A DNA stretch of 64,000 bases from Rhineura floridana. Its lineage: Eukaryota > Chordata > Lepidosauria > Squamata > Rhineuridae. The notes under the pieces were generated by a model. That model saw nothing but the letters and a program-made list of their open reading frames with translations, was not told the DNA's origin and did no database searches. The DNA lies in contig NC_084500.1 in NCBI RefSeq assembly GCF_030035675.1, forward strand, positions 11,033,100 to 11,097,099. The letters run 5' to 3'. Shown here in pieces: positions 1-11,422 of this stretch (its first letter is position 1; each line of letters opens with the position of its first letter). The translations under genes and the position numbers were made by a program.

Positions 1-66
1 TAGTCATGTCCATTAATTTCTATGGGTCTACTCTGTGTAGGACTAGGATTGTATACAACTCAATGT
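1..66. repeat. Short dispersed repeat (GGGTCTACTCTGTGTAGGAC type)
   Basis: The motif around GGGTCTACTCTGTGTAGGAC recurs, diverged, near 17800, 39000, 39600, 48970 and 53730. The 53730 copy reads as an inverted pair, suggesting a small palindromic DNA element. The class is uncertain. Confidence 0.4.
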
Positions 67-292
67 CTTGTGCACAATGCTTACAATCTGTTTTCCCAAG
101 AGAGAGCAGGTCACAGACTCTCTTAAGCACAGACACTGGTTCTTCTTCAGCCCAGAGTTCCTTGCAGTTGCAGTTGTATGTGAGTATTTCAGTAGTACTA
201 TCAGTATTTCTCCCCCACCAAACTGTTGAGGATCTTTCTCAAGAGTGGGAGCACTTTAGAGAGCTTTTGAAAAATATGTTCTCCATCGTCCA

Positions 293-472
293 GATACCGT
301 AGCTCAGTGGTAGAGTATCTGCTCTGCATGCAGATGGTCCCAGGTTCTATCCTTGGCATCTTCAGGTAGGGCTAGGGAAAGCTCCTGCCTAAAACCCTGG
401 AGAGCTGCTACCAGTCAGTCTAGACAATACTGAGCTCCGACTCATTATAAGGCAGCTTCCTGTGTTCCCATG
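293..472 (+). repeat. tRNA-derived SINE, Ala-like head
   Basis: The A box TAGCTCAGTGG is at 300-310 and the B box GGTTCTATCC at 343-352. The family body (CTCCTGCCTAAAACCCTGGA, then CTGAGCTC) follows, ending GGCAGCTTCCTGTGTTCC. The same body recurs at about ten other sites. It is not a tRNA gene, because the acceptor stem is absent. Confidence 0.85.
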
Positions 473-1335
473 ACTGCTTTGGTTAGAGTCCAGGATTTAC
501 AAGAACATGGCATTCAGGGAAAGCTAACAATGACAATTTAAAAAGCCAGCAGCATGAGCTCTCAACTTCACTTTAAGCAAGCAACTCAGATTTAAGATTC
601 CCAGCCAATTAAACAAAAGCCTTAGTCTGGCAATTTGATGGAGACCTTAACTACAGTACTGTTAAATTAGGGAAGTTCCCCTTGTTTCACCAAGCTTTTA
701 TAAATCCAAAGGCTGGTAAATTAACACAAACCTGCATGCATGTGGCCAGTTTATTCTGAACCACACAAAATGTGATTGGTTTATAATGCTGTTATTCCAA
801 TGGGATTTCTTACTGCCTAAACAATTGAACCATTGCCTCAAAATTCACATGCGGCCAAAAGTGAGATGATATTTGTCAGCAATAGCCAACTTATCCTGCA
901 AAGCCAAGCAGAAAGAGCAAAAAAACACAATAGCAACAATAGCAAGTGCAGACTATGTATGAAAGTCTGCCAAGACATCATGCTTCAACAGCTTATGGCT
1001 GATGAACTACATCAGTGAACTGGAAAAATAGAAGTCAGCCTGCATCAAAGGATCCTATGAACTATGATCAACTACAACCTGAAAGGTTACAATGGGAACA
1101 CCAACACTAAGACTGTGTTATTCTACTCTGGGAGCATATAATGTAGGTTTCAAAATTATCCAAAAATCCCTCAATGTTTATAAACACAAAAGTGGTTGTG
1201 GGAGGGGCATTCCCTCTCTAGTTTTGTTTTCCACTTCCCCCCAACAGGCAGCAAAAGGGAAGAAGTAGAGGAAGAATACAATTTTCATCAGATTGAGGGT
1301 CATGGCCATTCTTAATAGCACTGTAAGCATTCAGA

Positions 1336-1432
1336 GAGAAAAACAGAAAGGAGTAGAAAAAGAGGAAGGCCAAACAAGAGATGGATTGATTCCATAAAGG
1401 AAGCCATAGATCTGAACTTACAAGATCTGAAC
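1336..1432 (+). repeat. BovB (RTE) LINE 3' coding scrap
   Basis: It matches the end of the BovB ORF seen at 22.98-23.08 kb (words GGAAGGCCAAACAAGAGATG and GATTCCATAAAGGAAGCC). It lacks the BovB 3' tail. Confidence 0.8.
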
Positions 1433-2082
1433 ATTTAAAAAATTCACTGCATCAACTCAGACATCTTTTATGGGCTTTCAGTCTTCCATGGCTTACTTTA
1501 AAAGCTATGCCACACATCTTTGTTAGACACACAAAACTTGCTCTAAACTAAACCCAAGCATAACCACCAGTTCTCAAAGAGGTGGTAAATCTGTGGCTGC
1601 GCTTTACTACTTCAGACTAGAAGAGAGTACTCCAATGACTGAATCCTCCTCTACTAAAAGAGAGAGGCAGAGTTCATTGATATAGAAACCTAAGTGTTAG
1701 GCAGAAGAGTTTCTAGCCTAGCCTTTTTCCAGTATGTTATTTTCCCAACATATATGAGCCTCCACTTGCAGGCTGATGTTGTCAAGCTCAGACACAGATT
1801 TTATTCTCAGTAAGAACTAGGCCTTTAAAAAGTTCACTTTTCAAGTATTGGCTGTTCTAAGAAAGTAAACACCACTGTGTTAACTTAATATGGGACAGAA
1901 GACCAGCCCTCTGGATTTGAAATATTTAACTGAAAGTTGAACTAAGACTGAAACCCTACATAACTAAATAGGAATTCACTAATACGCAAACAAACCTTGC
2001 AGTTTAAGAACGTACCAACAGACAACAGATATTTCTATCCAACTTTAAACAGCAGGGAAATTGGGCAGCTATAGTGAATGCA

Positions 2083-2268
2083 AAAGCCAGTGTGGTGTAG
2101 TGGTTAAGGTGTTGGACTACGACCTAGGAGACCAGGGTTCGAATCCCCACATAGCCATGAAGCTCACTGGGTGACCTTGGGCCAGTCACTGCCTCTCAGC
2201 CTCATGAAATCCCTATTCATAGGGTCACCATAAGTTGGAATCGACTTGAAGGCAGTACATTTACATTT
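2083..2268 (+). repeat. Sauria-type SINE with 13-bp target duplication
   Basis: A tRNA-like head (GTGGTGTAGTGGTTAAG, GGTTCGAATCC) is followed by the CACTGGGTGACCTTGGGCCA body and a BovB-like tail (AGGGTCACCATAAGTTGGAA). TATAGTGAATGCA flanks it perfectly at 2070-2082 and 2269-2281. The GAGGAAGGCAATGGTAAACC middle segment present in other copies is missing. Confidence 0.92.
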
Positions 2269-2362
2269 TATAGTGAATGCACCTGGGGAGCAGGATACCT
2301 GACCTCCTCTCTGAGATATCAGATTGCCCTGCAAATTTGGAAAAGCCTTTTTATTGGTTAAT

Positions 2363-2428
2363 GAGCAGGGGGTTGGACTCGATGGCCTTATAGGCCCCTT
2401 CCAACTCTACTATTCTATGATTCTATGT
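2363..2428 (+). repeat. CR1 LINE 3' end
   Basis: GGGGGTTGGACTCGATGGCC through CCTTCCAACTCTACTATTCT and the ATTCTATG repeats are the CR1 3' terminus. The copy is severely 5'-truncated. Confidence 0.85.
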
Positions 2429-3384
2429 CATATGATGGTGAAGACAGCCTGTTGTGTTTCAAACTGGAGGTTATGTTCTATTTCTATTTTGGGTGCATTA
2501 ACAGTTGAATCTGAAACTGCAGGTTGATGTAAAATCAGACTGATTACAATATGTTGCTACTTACGCAATGAATCTAGGTATTGGAAAAAACAAACTTGGC
2601 CTGCCCAAGATGCATGTTTTCAGCGTGCTATGCTTAAACCACTCCACTTAAGGAACAGTGGGCATGGTCAATTAAAAACAGAACACACCTACAAATTTGC
2701 TAGAATATATTTCACCTCCCACTGTTGTATTTTGTACAAACTGAGACACTCCTCATGTCCACTGGAGACTATTCTGCAGAATAGTCAGTGCCATTATTCC
2801 ACAATTGTTTTGAGTTTTCTTAGTGTAAATTATGCAAAGTGTTGCCATACTTCACATATTCACAGAAACAGAAGCAAAATAAAATTATTTGCTATAAGAA
2901 ACTTCACTAAAATTGCAAAATAATTCAAACATATATAAAGTGACTATCTGAACTGTATCAACTGTTATAATATGGTTGCTTCCTCCCTGCTAAAACAAGA
3001 TCAGCATAGCACATATCTTGTTTGTTATTTGGGCTGATTGCAGGTGTTGCCACCACTTGCCATACACTCAGAGGCACGTTACCAAATTCTTCCAAGCTAC
3101 ACAGGAAGTGGGTTGGATTGTGAAAGATTAACCCAAATTATGCTTGCATTTTTCCAAATTTATAGGGCGATACAATATCTCAGAGAGGAGGTCAGGTCCC
3201 TGCTCCCCTGGTGCATTCACTATAGCTGCCCAATTTCCCTGCTTTTTAAAGTTAGATAGAGATATCTGTTGGCTGTAGGTACGTTCTTAACCCACAAGGG
3301 TTTTTTTACCTATTAGTGAATTTCTCTGCTTTTTAATCCGGGAGGTAAGAAATGGGATCCTGTGCAAGTTTGCTGAGAATGGAT

Positions 3385-3830
3385 TGATCATTTGCATGCT
3401 TACTGAGTTCAGTGGGATTTACTCCCATGCAATCAAGCTTAGAATAGGCAAAAGAGGGAGAGAGAGAGAGAGCTGGAGTGGGCAGGGGAGGAGGAAGAAT
3501 GAAGGAGAGGGGAGGAAGAAGGAGAGGGAGAGAGGGAAGGCAGGTCTGATCATTTGCATGTTTATTCAGTTCAATGGGATTTACTCCCATGCAATCATGC
3601 TTATGATAGGCAAAACTGACCATGGGGGAGGAGAAGGGGGGGAGGGGAGGAGGAGGGGGGAATAGAAGGGAGGAGGAGGGGAGAGCAGGTTTGATCATTT
3701 GCATGCTTTTTGTGTTCAGTGGGATTTACTCCTGTACCATCATGCTTAGGATAGGTGAAACTTACCTGCGGGAAGGGCAGGGAAGGGGAAGGGGAGAGGA
3801 AGGAGGGGGAGGGGAGGAGATTGGGTGGGT
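3385..3830 (+). repeat. Tandem repeat, three units alternating with polypurine spacers
   Basis: Three units begin TGATCATTTGCATG at 3385, 3548 and 3692 (periods 163 and 144), each with a GGGATTTACTCC core and ending near a GATAGG word. They are separated by G/A-rich spacers with many GGGAGG words. The overlapping open frames on both strands are composition artefacts. Confidence 0.85.
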
Positions 3831-4002
3831 GGGAATTGGGAAAGCCCCTTTCCATTCCAAAAGGAAAACATTGTGAACAGTATCACAACAAATTATCTAA
3901 TAAATAATAATAATATCATTGTTTTTCAGGGTTTCCCCCATCTTTTTGTTCTACAGGAGGCACATGTAGCCTCCCACCCAAATTTAAACCAAAGCTATCA
4001 CT

Positions 4003-4294
4003 GGCCACATCCACACCAGAAATTTGTTCCACTTTAAGCAGTCATGGCATCCCCCAAAGAATCCTGGGAAGTATAGTTTGTGAATGGTGCTCAGAGTTGC
4101 TAGGAGATGCCATATTTCCCCTCACAGAGCTACAATTCCCAGAAGAGGAGCTGACAAACCACTCTGGCCACTGGAGCTCTGTCAGAGGAATAGGAGTCTC
4201 CTCTCAGCACCCTTCATAAGCTACACTTCCCAGGATGCTTTGGAGGAAGCCATGACTATTTAAAGTGGAATAAATGTCTGGCATGGGTGTGGCC
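4003..4294. mobile_element. Non-autonomous DNA element with about 50-bp inverted ends
   Basis: The left end (GGCCACATCCACACCAG, TTCCACTTTAA, CAGTCATGGC) is the inverse of the right end. Inside are the family words CACAGAGCTACAATTCCCAG and AGCACCCTT. Relatives occur near 24440, 36370, 38800, 50640 and 60840. I could not see a target duplication. Confidence 0.65.
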
Positions 4295-4851
4295 CCCTGA
4301 TTAGCCAAGCCAAACAGTTTGAGTCTGGCTTTTAAAACAGTGACAGATGGCTCTTACTGAGCATGCCCCTGCTTATAATTGACTCCAATGTTAAATTTGT
4401 TAAATTAACTAAAACTCAGCCAGTTTTTTAGTTTTAAACTGCAGAAGATGGCCAGAGTATGGGGCATATGAACATGGCTGATTTTTAATTAATTTCAACA
4501 AATTATGAGACCGCTGACAGAAAAAAGTCCAACAGGGGTCTGGATTTTTTCTCTCGTTTTACACTTTGAATTTTAGATTTTCGGAGTGTTTTGTATATCG
4601 CTATGAAAATTTAGAGGGTTGTTAAGCAAGCGTTTCTGAGTTCAGGACTATAAGTTTTGTACAGTTTTGTTTAGAAATGAGCTTATGGGAAGCAACAAAA
4701 TGACATGGGGTATTTTCAATTTAACATTGCGGAATGCGAAAAATCCATGCCGGCTATAGTGTACAGCCACTCTTGTGGCTGCATAATATAGTCTCATTAA
4801 ATTCAGTACTTCTGAGTAAACTTTCTTAGGGTCATGGCTGTAAATCATGTG

Positions 4852-4962
4852 GGGAGCCTCTGACCCTCCAGATGCTGCTAACTACAGTGCCAACAGCCCA
4901 GAAACCATGGCCTATGTAGCTGTAGTTCAGCAACATCCGGAGGGATAAAGGTTTGCCACACT
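4852..4962. mobile_element. Decayed foldback element (CCTCCAGATG...CATCCGGAGG type)
   Basis: Its arms CCCTCCAGATGCTGCTAACTA and AGCAACATCCGGAGGG pair around a diverged centre. It belongs to the hAT-like foldback family also seen at 31655, 49305 and 59370. The stretch 4440-4850 to its left is unidentified. Confidence 0.6.
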
Positions 4963-7162
4963 TGCTGTGAATGAACAGCTGTAATTTTTATATCATTGTT
5001 TCTCTTATAAGAAAAGCTGCTTAATTTGGACTTTTTATTTTTGATGCTGTCATCATGAGCACATTGTTACTTACCCTAAATTTCCATCTTGCCAAAGCTA
5101 CCTACATTAAAAATAACACAAACATCATTTTCAACAAAGAAAGCCAAAAAGTAAGCCACAGGCTGCAATACCTTGGAATACACTTCAATGAATTCAATGG
5201 GACTTCTGAATAGACATCTCTAGGATTTCATTGTTAAGATTCTTATTCACAGCATTTATTAAGCAGTCTTGCAATTAACTATAGACCAGGAAGAGGATGA
5301 ACAGGTGTAACTCTTAATTTTATTCCTTCATTCTTATCCTTAATTATGGAAGTAGTAGAAGCAACACAGAAAATACACTTGACAAAATCAAATCATCAAT
5401 TTGGACGCATTCATGAATTACAAAACAAAATGTTAATCCAAACCCTTTGCTATCCCTGCTTGAATAATGCGTTGATGCTAAAGCCTGTTTAAGCAGTACA
5501 TTCACATGATACTTTCAGTTACCGATCTAAACCCAACTGTGCCTTAGCTGTCAAAACCACTCTACTCCAAAGCGCTCGATTACAGCACATATTAATCCAG
5601 TGAATCATAGCATTAACACATGCAATGATTTTAGTTCAGCAAAGTGAAAACTACAGCATGACAGCTGAAGCAAGCAAAGCATTCCTTAAAGGACAAAACC
5701 GGAATTTCTGCTGAATCAAGAATTGTTATCCAGGTGGTAAGAACACAATACAACTAGGGGATATCTTGTTATTGGATTGATTTCCTGGGCAACTGAAAAC
5801 CTCTCCCTTTATACATTTTTGTGACATTCAATGGGCCACGTACATGATTAGTTTCATATCGCAATGCAGGAAAAGTTACACATACAATACATATGTGCTA
5901 TAAGAATATAAAAAATATTTTATAAACATCTACATAGGTTTTTGGTTAACATTCTGCTTTGAAATCAAGACAGAGATTACTTCCTTCTTTAAAGCCGTTC
6001 TTAAACAAGGCCAAACAGAGAGTCACTAAAATATACAGGCTTTTTATACAACGTTCCTGAGGTTGTACTGCTGTGACAGGGTCATGCCAAAGCAAAGCAA
6101 GATGGAAAAATCCATTTGAGTGAGGCGCAAAATACTGAGATCACTGCTTTAGGAAATACATTATGTGCTATTGCAGGGGAAATGCAGACTCCAGTGACCT
6201 GCCAAGACCAGAATCAAAAAGAAATTGCTTCCAACTCGTTACTGAACTCAGAAATCAACTTTTCTCTATTTGCAATTAAGTCATACACGGGAAATTCTAC
6301 TACTGCCAATAAAATGACATTTTGATGTAAAAACAAAGCTGCTGACCTCTAAAATAGATGATAAACACCTCAGCAGTAGCAGCAGAATGTTTTGGAAAGT
6401 ATAAGCATGTTGCATTTGTTTCAAGGTAATGACGTAAAACATAATCCAGCCCAGTTTAGGCTGCAATCTTATCTGCAGTCCCAGGTAAGTGTGTATAAGT
6501 CCCACTGAATTAAATAGAACTGACTTCTAAGTAGACATGCATAGAATTGCCCTGTTAGGCTGCAGCTTTCAAGAAATAAAAGCAAGCAAAGCCAACCTGC
6601 TATCTCACAGGGGTGAGTAATATGGCCCTCAATGACCTACAAGTATAAAAAATGCCAGCTTCCACTTCTTATATATAAAGTTTCTAGCTCTCAAATACAG
6701 GAAAAGATAAAGCTTTGAAATGTGGTTGAGACCAAGAAATCCAAATTAATTAAGGTCATCAACTAAGAAGTTCCAAGTTCACCTTCGCATTTCCTCAGGA
6801 ATTGACCCATTTGTTTTCAAGGTACACAAGTGATAATTTGATGATAATAATTACAGGAAAAGTACCACTAACATTCTATTTTGATACCTGCCACATTAAA
6901 AGAAAAACTTCATTCACATTAATTATGGGCCACCAAACAGACATACTAGTTGAAGCTCTCCAGACTGTACATTTCCAACGTAGTTCTCTTGGAGAAAAAA
7001 ACACCTTGCAACACCATCTACAACATTTGGGCAGGCACAATAGCCTGTTAGCATTCCAGCTCAAAGGGCAATGAGAACATGCTGTGGCTTGGAAGCCACC
7101 AACTGCAACAGCAGCTTACTCTTACCCATACTCTTACCCATACCTAGGTTACTCATACTCAC

Positions 7163-7617
7163 CAGACAACACCAAAGGCTCCATATCCAATAGGCCTGTC
7201 TGGTTCAATATCCAGTTGCTGTTGTGGATGATGGGAGTGCTGATGATGGTGCGCTTTAACTGCAGCGGCTGCTGCAGCTTGTACCTGAGCTGGGGCTGCT
7301 GCTGCTGGTCCTGGGGCTTGACCTGGTGCCGGTGATGGAAAATATGGCTGCTGCTGCCCTGGGTTTAACATGGCTGCAGCAGCTGCGGCAGCTGCGGCCG
7401 CCGCAGCTGAAGATGCATGTTGCTGTACGGGATGTACCGCAGCTGCAGAGCCTGGGTGCAAGTGGTGTTGTGTGTGGTGGTGGTGATGGAGATGAGGAGG
7501 GGGGAGATGAGGAAGGTGGTGATGGTGGTGGTGGTGGTGACCTGCTGCTGCTGCAGATGTACCGCCATTGTAAGCCGCCATCATTTTTGCATTGGCTGTG
7601 GCACTACAAAGAGACAT
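7163..7617 (-). CDS. NLK: Nemo-like kinase, coding exon 1 (partial gene)
   Basis: NLK is a proline-directed Ser/Thr kinase of the MAPK-related group that phosphorylates TCF/LEF, FOXO and other targets in Wnt and Notch signalling. This exon encodes 151 codons plus two bases. It starts MSLCSATANAKMMAAYNGG, then has eight His (27-34), a Pro/His region with five more His (44-48), an Ala run near residue 71 on, the segment MLNPGQQQPYF, an Ala/Gln/Pro stretch, HHHQHSHH, and the start of the kinase domain with the glycine-rich loop GYGAFG (144-149). The order matches vertebrate NLK as I remember it. The exon ends after TG and is followed by GTGAGT, so the Trp codon after GVV is split by intron 1. 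Catalytic exons lie beyond the left edge. Open frames on the opposite strand here are low-complexity shadows. Confidence 0.97.
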
Positions 7618-9480
7618 TCAAGATGATGCCCTCTGATTGGAATAACAACTGGGTCAAGCTGTCATTTGGCCACAAAAATGAAGTTCACTACACTATCACA
7701 AGCAAGTTGCCCACCTTCAAAAACATGGAGCTCAACAGGCCTTTTCGTCATCAAGTCAAGAAAAAATGGAGGCTTGTGTGTGCGTGTGAGCATGCAATAA
7801 ACCCCCGTCCCCCCTAGATGGCTGGTGTAATTGGTACTAGAATGCCATCCTTCTGCTTTTTCTGTGCCAGTCTTGAAATTTGTCAATCCCCCTCCCCCCC
7901 AGAAAAAGGATGTGAATTCACCCCCCTAAAAAATGTTAGGAGTACTGACAAGCCCACCCCTTCCATTCCCACATCCTTTTCATTTATCTCTTCAAAACGG
8001 GTAGGAAGATCCTCAAGACCTTCTACAACTCTACTCGTCTTTCTTCTGTGTATACATCCATCCACCTTTATTATTAAACTCAGATATGAGCAACTTCCAC
8101 TAAAAGGGCAATGAAAGTGGCTAAATAAATTCAAGAAAAGTTATATAAGTGAGAAATGAAAATAAGTCCAAAAATTAATAAAGGGATGAAAAGAAGAAAG
8201 TGATGAAAGAATAGATGGAAGGTTGGGGAGGAAGTGTCAGTGAACAATAATCCAAATGGCACAGATAGGGAGAGAGTTAAAAAAGAACTATTGAAGCTTA
8301 CAGAAGATTCTTTTTAAAATGTTATGCATGGAGCAAGAAGTCAGGTAACAAAAGTTATCAAGAACAAGGAATAAAAGGTTCCAGGTTCCAAGGATTTTTG
8401 GAAGGGAGAAAATTAAAAACAAGGGAAGGAAATGAAAGTAGAGATGATCTAGAGAAGAATGAGGTACGGAGAAGGAGTCTAAAGGAGAAGCGATCAGGAA
8501 AGGCTAAAAGAAAAAAGCAGTTAAGAGAAACAACAGATTATGGAAATTAGGGGAAAGAACATGAAAAAATAAAAGAAGCCTGGAACAAGTGAGATTTAAA
8601 TATAGGGAAAAGAATAAAAATGTGACCAGGCAGCAAGAAGAAGAGGGAAAAGAACACAGAAGATGAAAGGAAGGAGAGCTTTTTCCTGTAAGGATGGGAA
8701 ATGCAACGAAGAGGATGCAAAAACAGACACAAAAAAGTACAGGGGAGGCAAGGAAATGTTAAAGATGGGAAAGCATTAAAAATATGAGTGGGAAGAAAAA
8801 AATCTAAGCAGGCTATTTCTACAGAGAAACAAAAACAGACTCTGGGAAGCAAAAAGAAGTATAAATGCATAAAAAGCACTAGAAAGATGAAAAAAGTGTT
8901 TAAGGATGTTAAAAATCTTTTTTTTAAAGGAAAAAATCTGTGAGTGGTTGGGAAAAAAGATAAGAAATAATCAAGAAGGAAAACAATGAATGAATGTGTG
9001 AAAGTGAAGGGTTTTCCCCTCTAAATTAAAAAGATTATGGAGGTTGAGATGAGGGGTGGGAAGAATGAATGAATGAACGAATCAACGAATGCAGAAAAAA
9101 ATATGGGTTTTCCAAAGGGGGGGTAAATGTCAAAGGGCTACTGAAAGAAAAAGGAGGGACTGACTAAAAACTGATTGTGGAAGTTTTTCACAATCAAGCA
9201 GTATATAAAATTTGTTAAATAAATAGAATAAATAAAAAAGTGGAAGGAAACTTTTTTTTTAAGAGAGATAATTAAAAGGTTGGGCCAGAACTGAAAAACC
9301 TGAAGGTGTGGGGAGATGGAGAAAGAAAATGTGGTGGAAAGCAGACAGAATAAGGGAATGTGTAAAGAAGGCGGAAGGGAGAGAGAAAGGGGCAGGTGTT
9401 AGAAAGGAAAAAGAACGTGGAAGGGGGAGAAGCGCGAGTGTGATGGACGAGAAAGAGAGAAAAGTGGGAACGTGGAAGGT
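7618..9480 (-). other. NLK: Probable NLK 5' UTR or upstream region, pyrimidine-rich in the NLK sense
   Basis: This lies between the NLK start codon and the CpG island. The first 300 or so bases have mixed composition. From about 8110 to 9480 the plus strand is strongly purine-biased with many GAAA and GGAA runs, so an NLK transcript through it would be pyrimidine-rich. No repeat family or convincing splice acceptor was found. It is either a long 5' UTR, an intron between a distal 5' exon and the coding exon, or promoter-proximal spacer. The sequence alone does not decide. Confidence 0.45.
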
Positions 9481-10246
9481 GACAGAGAAGGGAAGCAGGC
9501 AGGAACGAATGCCAGGGAGTCAAATCAGCCAGCCAGCCGCCCCCCCCCCGGCCTTCCTAAATCCAGATTACTGCCTTCCTGGGTGGGTCTGAGGTGGGCG
9601 CCCTTGCCTTGACAGCCTGACCCAGCGCGGGCGAGCGGTCGGTTAAAAAAAGACGAGAGGTGGAGGGGGGCAGGAAAGGCGAGTTTGGGGGTTGTGGCAG
9701 GGGGGGCACACACGATTGGCGGCGGCGGCGGCACCTACAGCCCCCCCCTTCTCTGTGAGAAGAAGCCACAGGCGGGATGGGCAAGGTGTGTGGGGCTGGA
9801 ATAAGGGGGGCGCCGCCTCAGCTGAGTCTCTCGTGGTGAGGGGCGCGCGGGAGGGATTGAGGGAAGAGGTCGGGTGGGGGGGTCACTCAGGCCCCACAGC
9901 GCCGCTCCACGTCGACGTCGACGGCGCCCCCCCACTCCTCTTCCTCCTCCACCACCTCCTCCTCCGGCAGCCGTGGCCGCCTCCTCGTCGTCCTCCGTCG
10001 TCCCCTCAGGCCGCCGGACCGGCCGCGACTCCTCGCCGCCGCCACCACCACCACCACCTCCTCCGCCTTCTCCTCACGGGAGCCCCAGAGTGGAGCGTAG
10101 AGCGAAAGAGCGGCGGAGGCGCGCGTGCGCGCGACCCGGCCTGCCTCCCTTCGCTTTACTTTTTTTTTTGCCTCCCCGCCTTTTCATAGCCAGGCGGCGC
10201 GCACCCGCGCGCGCGCACCCGCACTCTTTCCCTCACACTCTCTCTG

Positions 10247-10277
<31 letters not shown>

Positions 10278-10560
10278 CTCATAGACAGAAACACGCTCGC
10301 GCTCATCCTCCCCGTCCCGTCTCCTCTTCTTTCCAGCCAATGGAACCCATCCCCTCAAAGGCCGCGGTAGCCAATAAGGGAGCAGCAGTCCAGCCCACAA
10401 ACGAGGACTTTGCCTTAGACTTCTCTCACTCCTCTGAAGAAATCGAAGCGGGGTGAGGAAATACTCGCCGCCCACCGGCCAATCCAGCGCGACTCCCGGT
10501 TAATGCCCCGCCCTCGGCCCTGCCTTTCTCTTTTTTTTCCCGATGAGACCCCGCGAGACT
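9480..10560 (-). promoter_or_regulatory. NLK: CpG island, likely NLK promoter
   Basis: This is a GC-rich block dense in CpG, in contrast to the surrounding AT-rich DNA. It contains GCC/CAC triplet runs at 9930-10080, a (CA)n run at about 10249-10275, CCAAT boxes at 10337, 10371 and 10479, and a CCCCGCCC GC box at 10506. It is the nearest promoter-like sequence upstream of NLK exon 1. The many short proline-, arginine- or histidine-rich open frames in it are composition artefacts. A divergent transcript to the right is possible but nothing shows one. Confidence 0.75.
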
Positions 10561-10599
10561 CTCTCACCTCACGCAACCTTCACCTAGATATTTTTTCCA

Positions 10600-11020
10600 T
10601 AAGAAGGGAAAGGGGCGGGTAGCCGTCGATTGATTGGTTGGCGATTTAAAAGGTATTAGCCAATCAGGCAGCGCGGCTCGAAAGAGGATTTTTTAAAAAC
10701 GCACATAAAAGACGGACCTACTGAGAGCTGTCAATCTCTCATCTTTAAATTAATGAGTGGAGAATTTAAAACATGATTGAAGACTTTTTAAAATATATAT
10801 ATATACTAGTTGGGTGAGGTAAGTGGTCGGTCAGTAAAGATAGACAGCGAGGTTGACGAATGGGAAGGGAATCTCCACAGTGAAGGCGGTTCCATCAAGA
10901 AACAGTCTTCCGCAGGGACCAGAGTTCTGACAGAAAACTAACCAGAGGGCGGGACTGTGAACTGATGAACAGAAAAGGAAGCCAATCGCAATGATGGGGC
11001 GGGGTGAGGCGAGGACACTG
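10600..11020. promoter_or_regulatory. CCAAT- and GC-box cluster flanking the CpG island
   Basis: Beyond the island core are a GGGGCGGG box at about 10612, an inverted CCAAT (ATTGG) at 10633, a CCAAT at 10660, a CCAAT at 10982 and a GGGGCGGGG box near 10996. With the three boxes inside the island this gives six CCAAT motifs in about 650 bases, a pattern typical of NF-Y-driven housekeeping promoters. Binding is inferred. Confidence 0.5.
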
Positions 11021-11422
11021 CAGGTTGCATGGGAAAAAAGAAGTTAGGGGTCAGCTTCAGGGCTCCCAAACGGGGGCGGTGCTTAAGTGAGAGAGAAGGA
11101 AGGTTTGGTAAGGTGTGGGATCTCATTGAGGAGTGGCTTGCATGAGAGAGAGAAAAATAGGTTAATCGTGTGTTAACTTCTGAGGCAATTTATCAGTATA
11201 AATAAATAAGATTATTGTTTTATTGTTATGTATTTTTGTTTGTGTTTTGGCCTATTTATTTATACAGCTTATTTATTTATACAACTTATTTAGTCATTCA
11301 TCATCTCTTCAAATATTTTTTTAATCAGTGGAATATATTACATATATGAAAATAGATTTTAAAATTATAATATAAAATAGGAGGAAGACCTTAGAAGAAG
11401 TGTGTGGGTTTGGGGTTGTTAG

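Larger units (their letters stand above)
1..7162 (-). other. NLK: NLK intron 1, 5' part
   Basis: This is everything downstream, in gene orientation, of the NLK exon 1 donor (GT on the minus strand at 7161-7162). No acceptor or second exon is visible, so the intron continues past the left edge. It holds a tRNA-type SINE, a BovB 3' scrap, a Sauria SINE, CR1 ends, a tandem repeat and foldback elements, listed separately. Stretches 477-1335, 1433-2069, 2429-3384 and 4963-7162 show no gene and no repeat I can name with confidence, apart from a short dispersed motif near 6470-6560. Confidence 0.85.

Noticed and set aside
300-352. tRNA genes at SINE heads (also 17484, 18797, 59788)
   Set aside because: A and B boxes are present, but acceptor stems do not pair and each is followed by the same SINE body.
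3333-3876. Overlapping proline/serine-rich and glycine/arginine-rich frames on both strands
   Set aside because: Products of the polypurine tandem repeat.
7326-7817. Plus-strand open frames across the NLK exon
   Set aside because: They are reverse-complement shadows of the His/Ala/Gln-rich NLK coding sequence and have no family character.
9692-10284. Proline/histidine/arginine-rich plus-strand frames in the CpG island
   Set aside because: They follow from GCC/CAC composition and end in a CA microsatellite translated as His-Thr repeats. There is no splice or start context.
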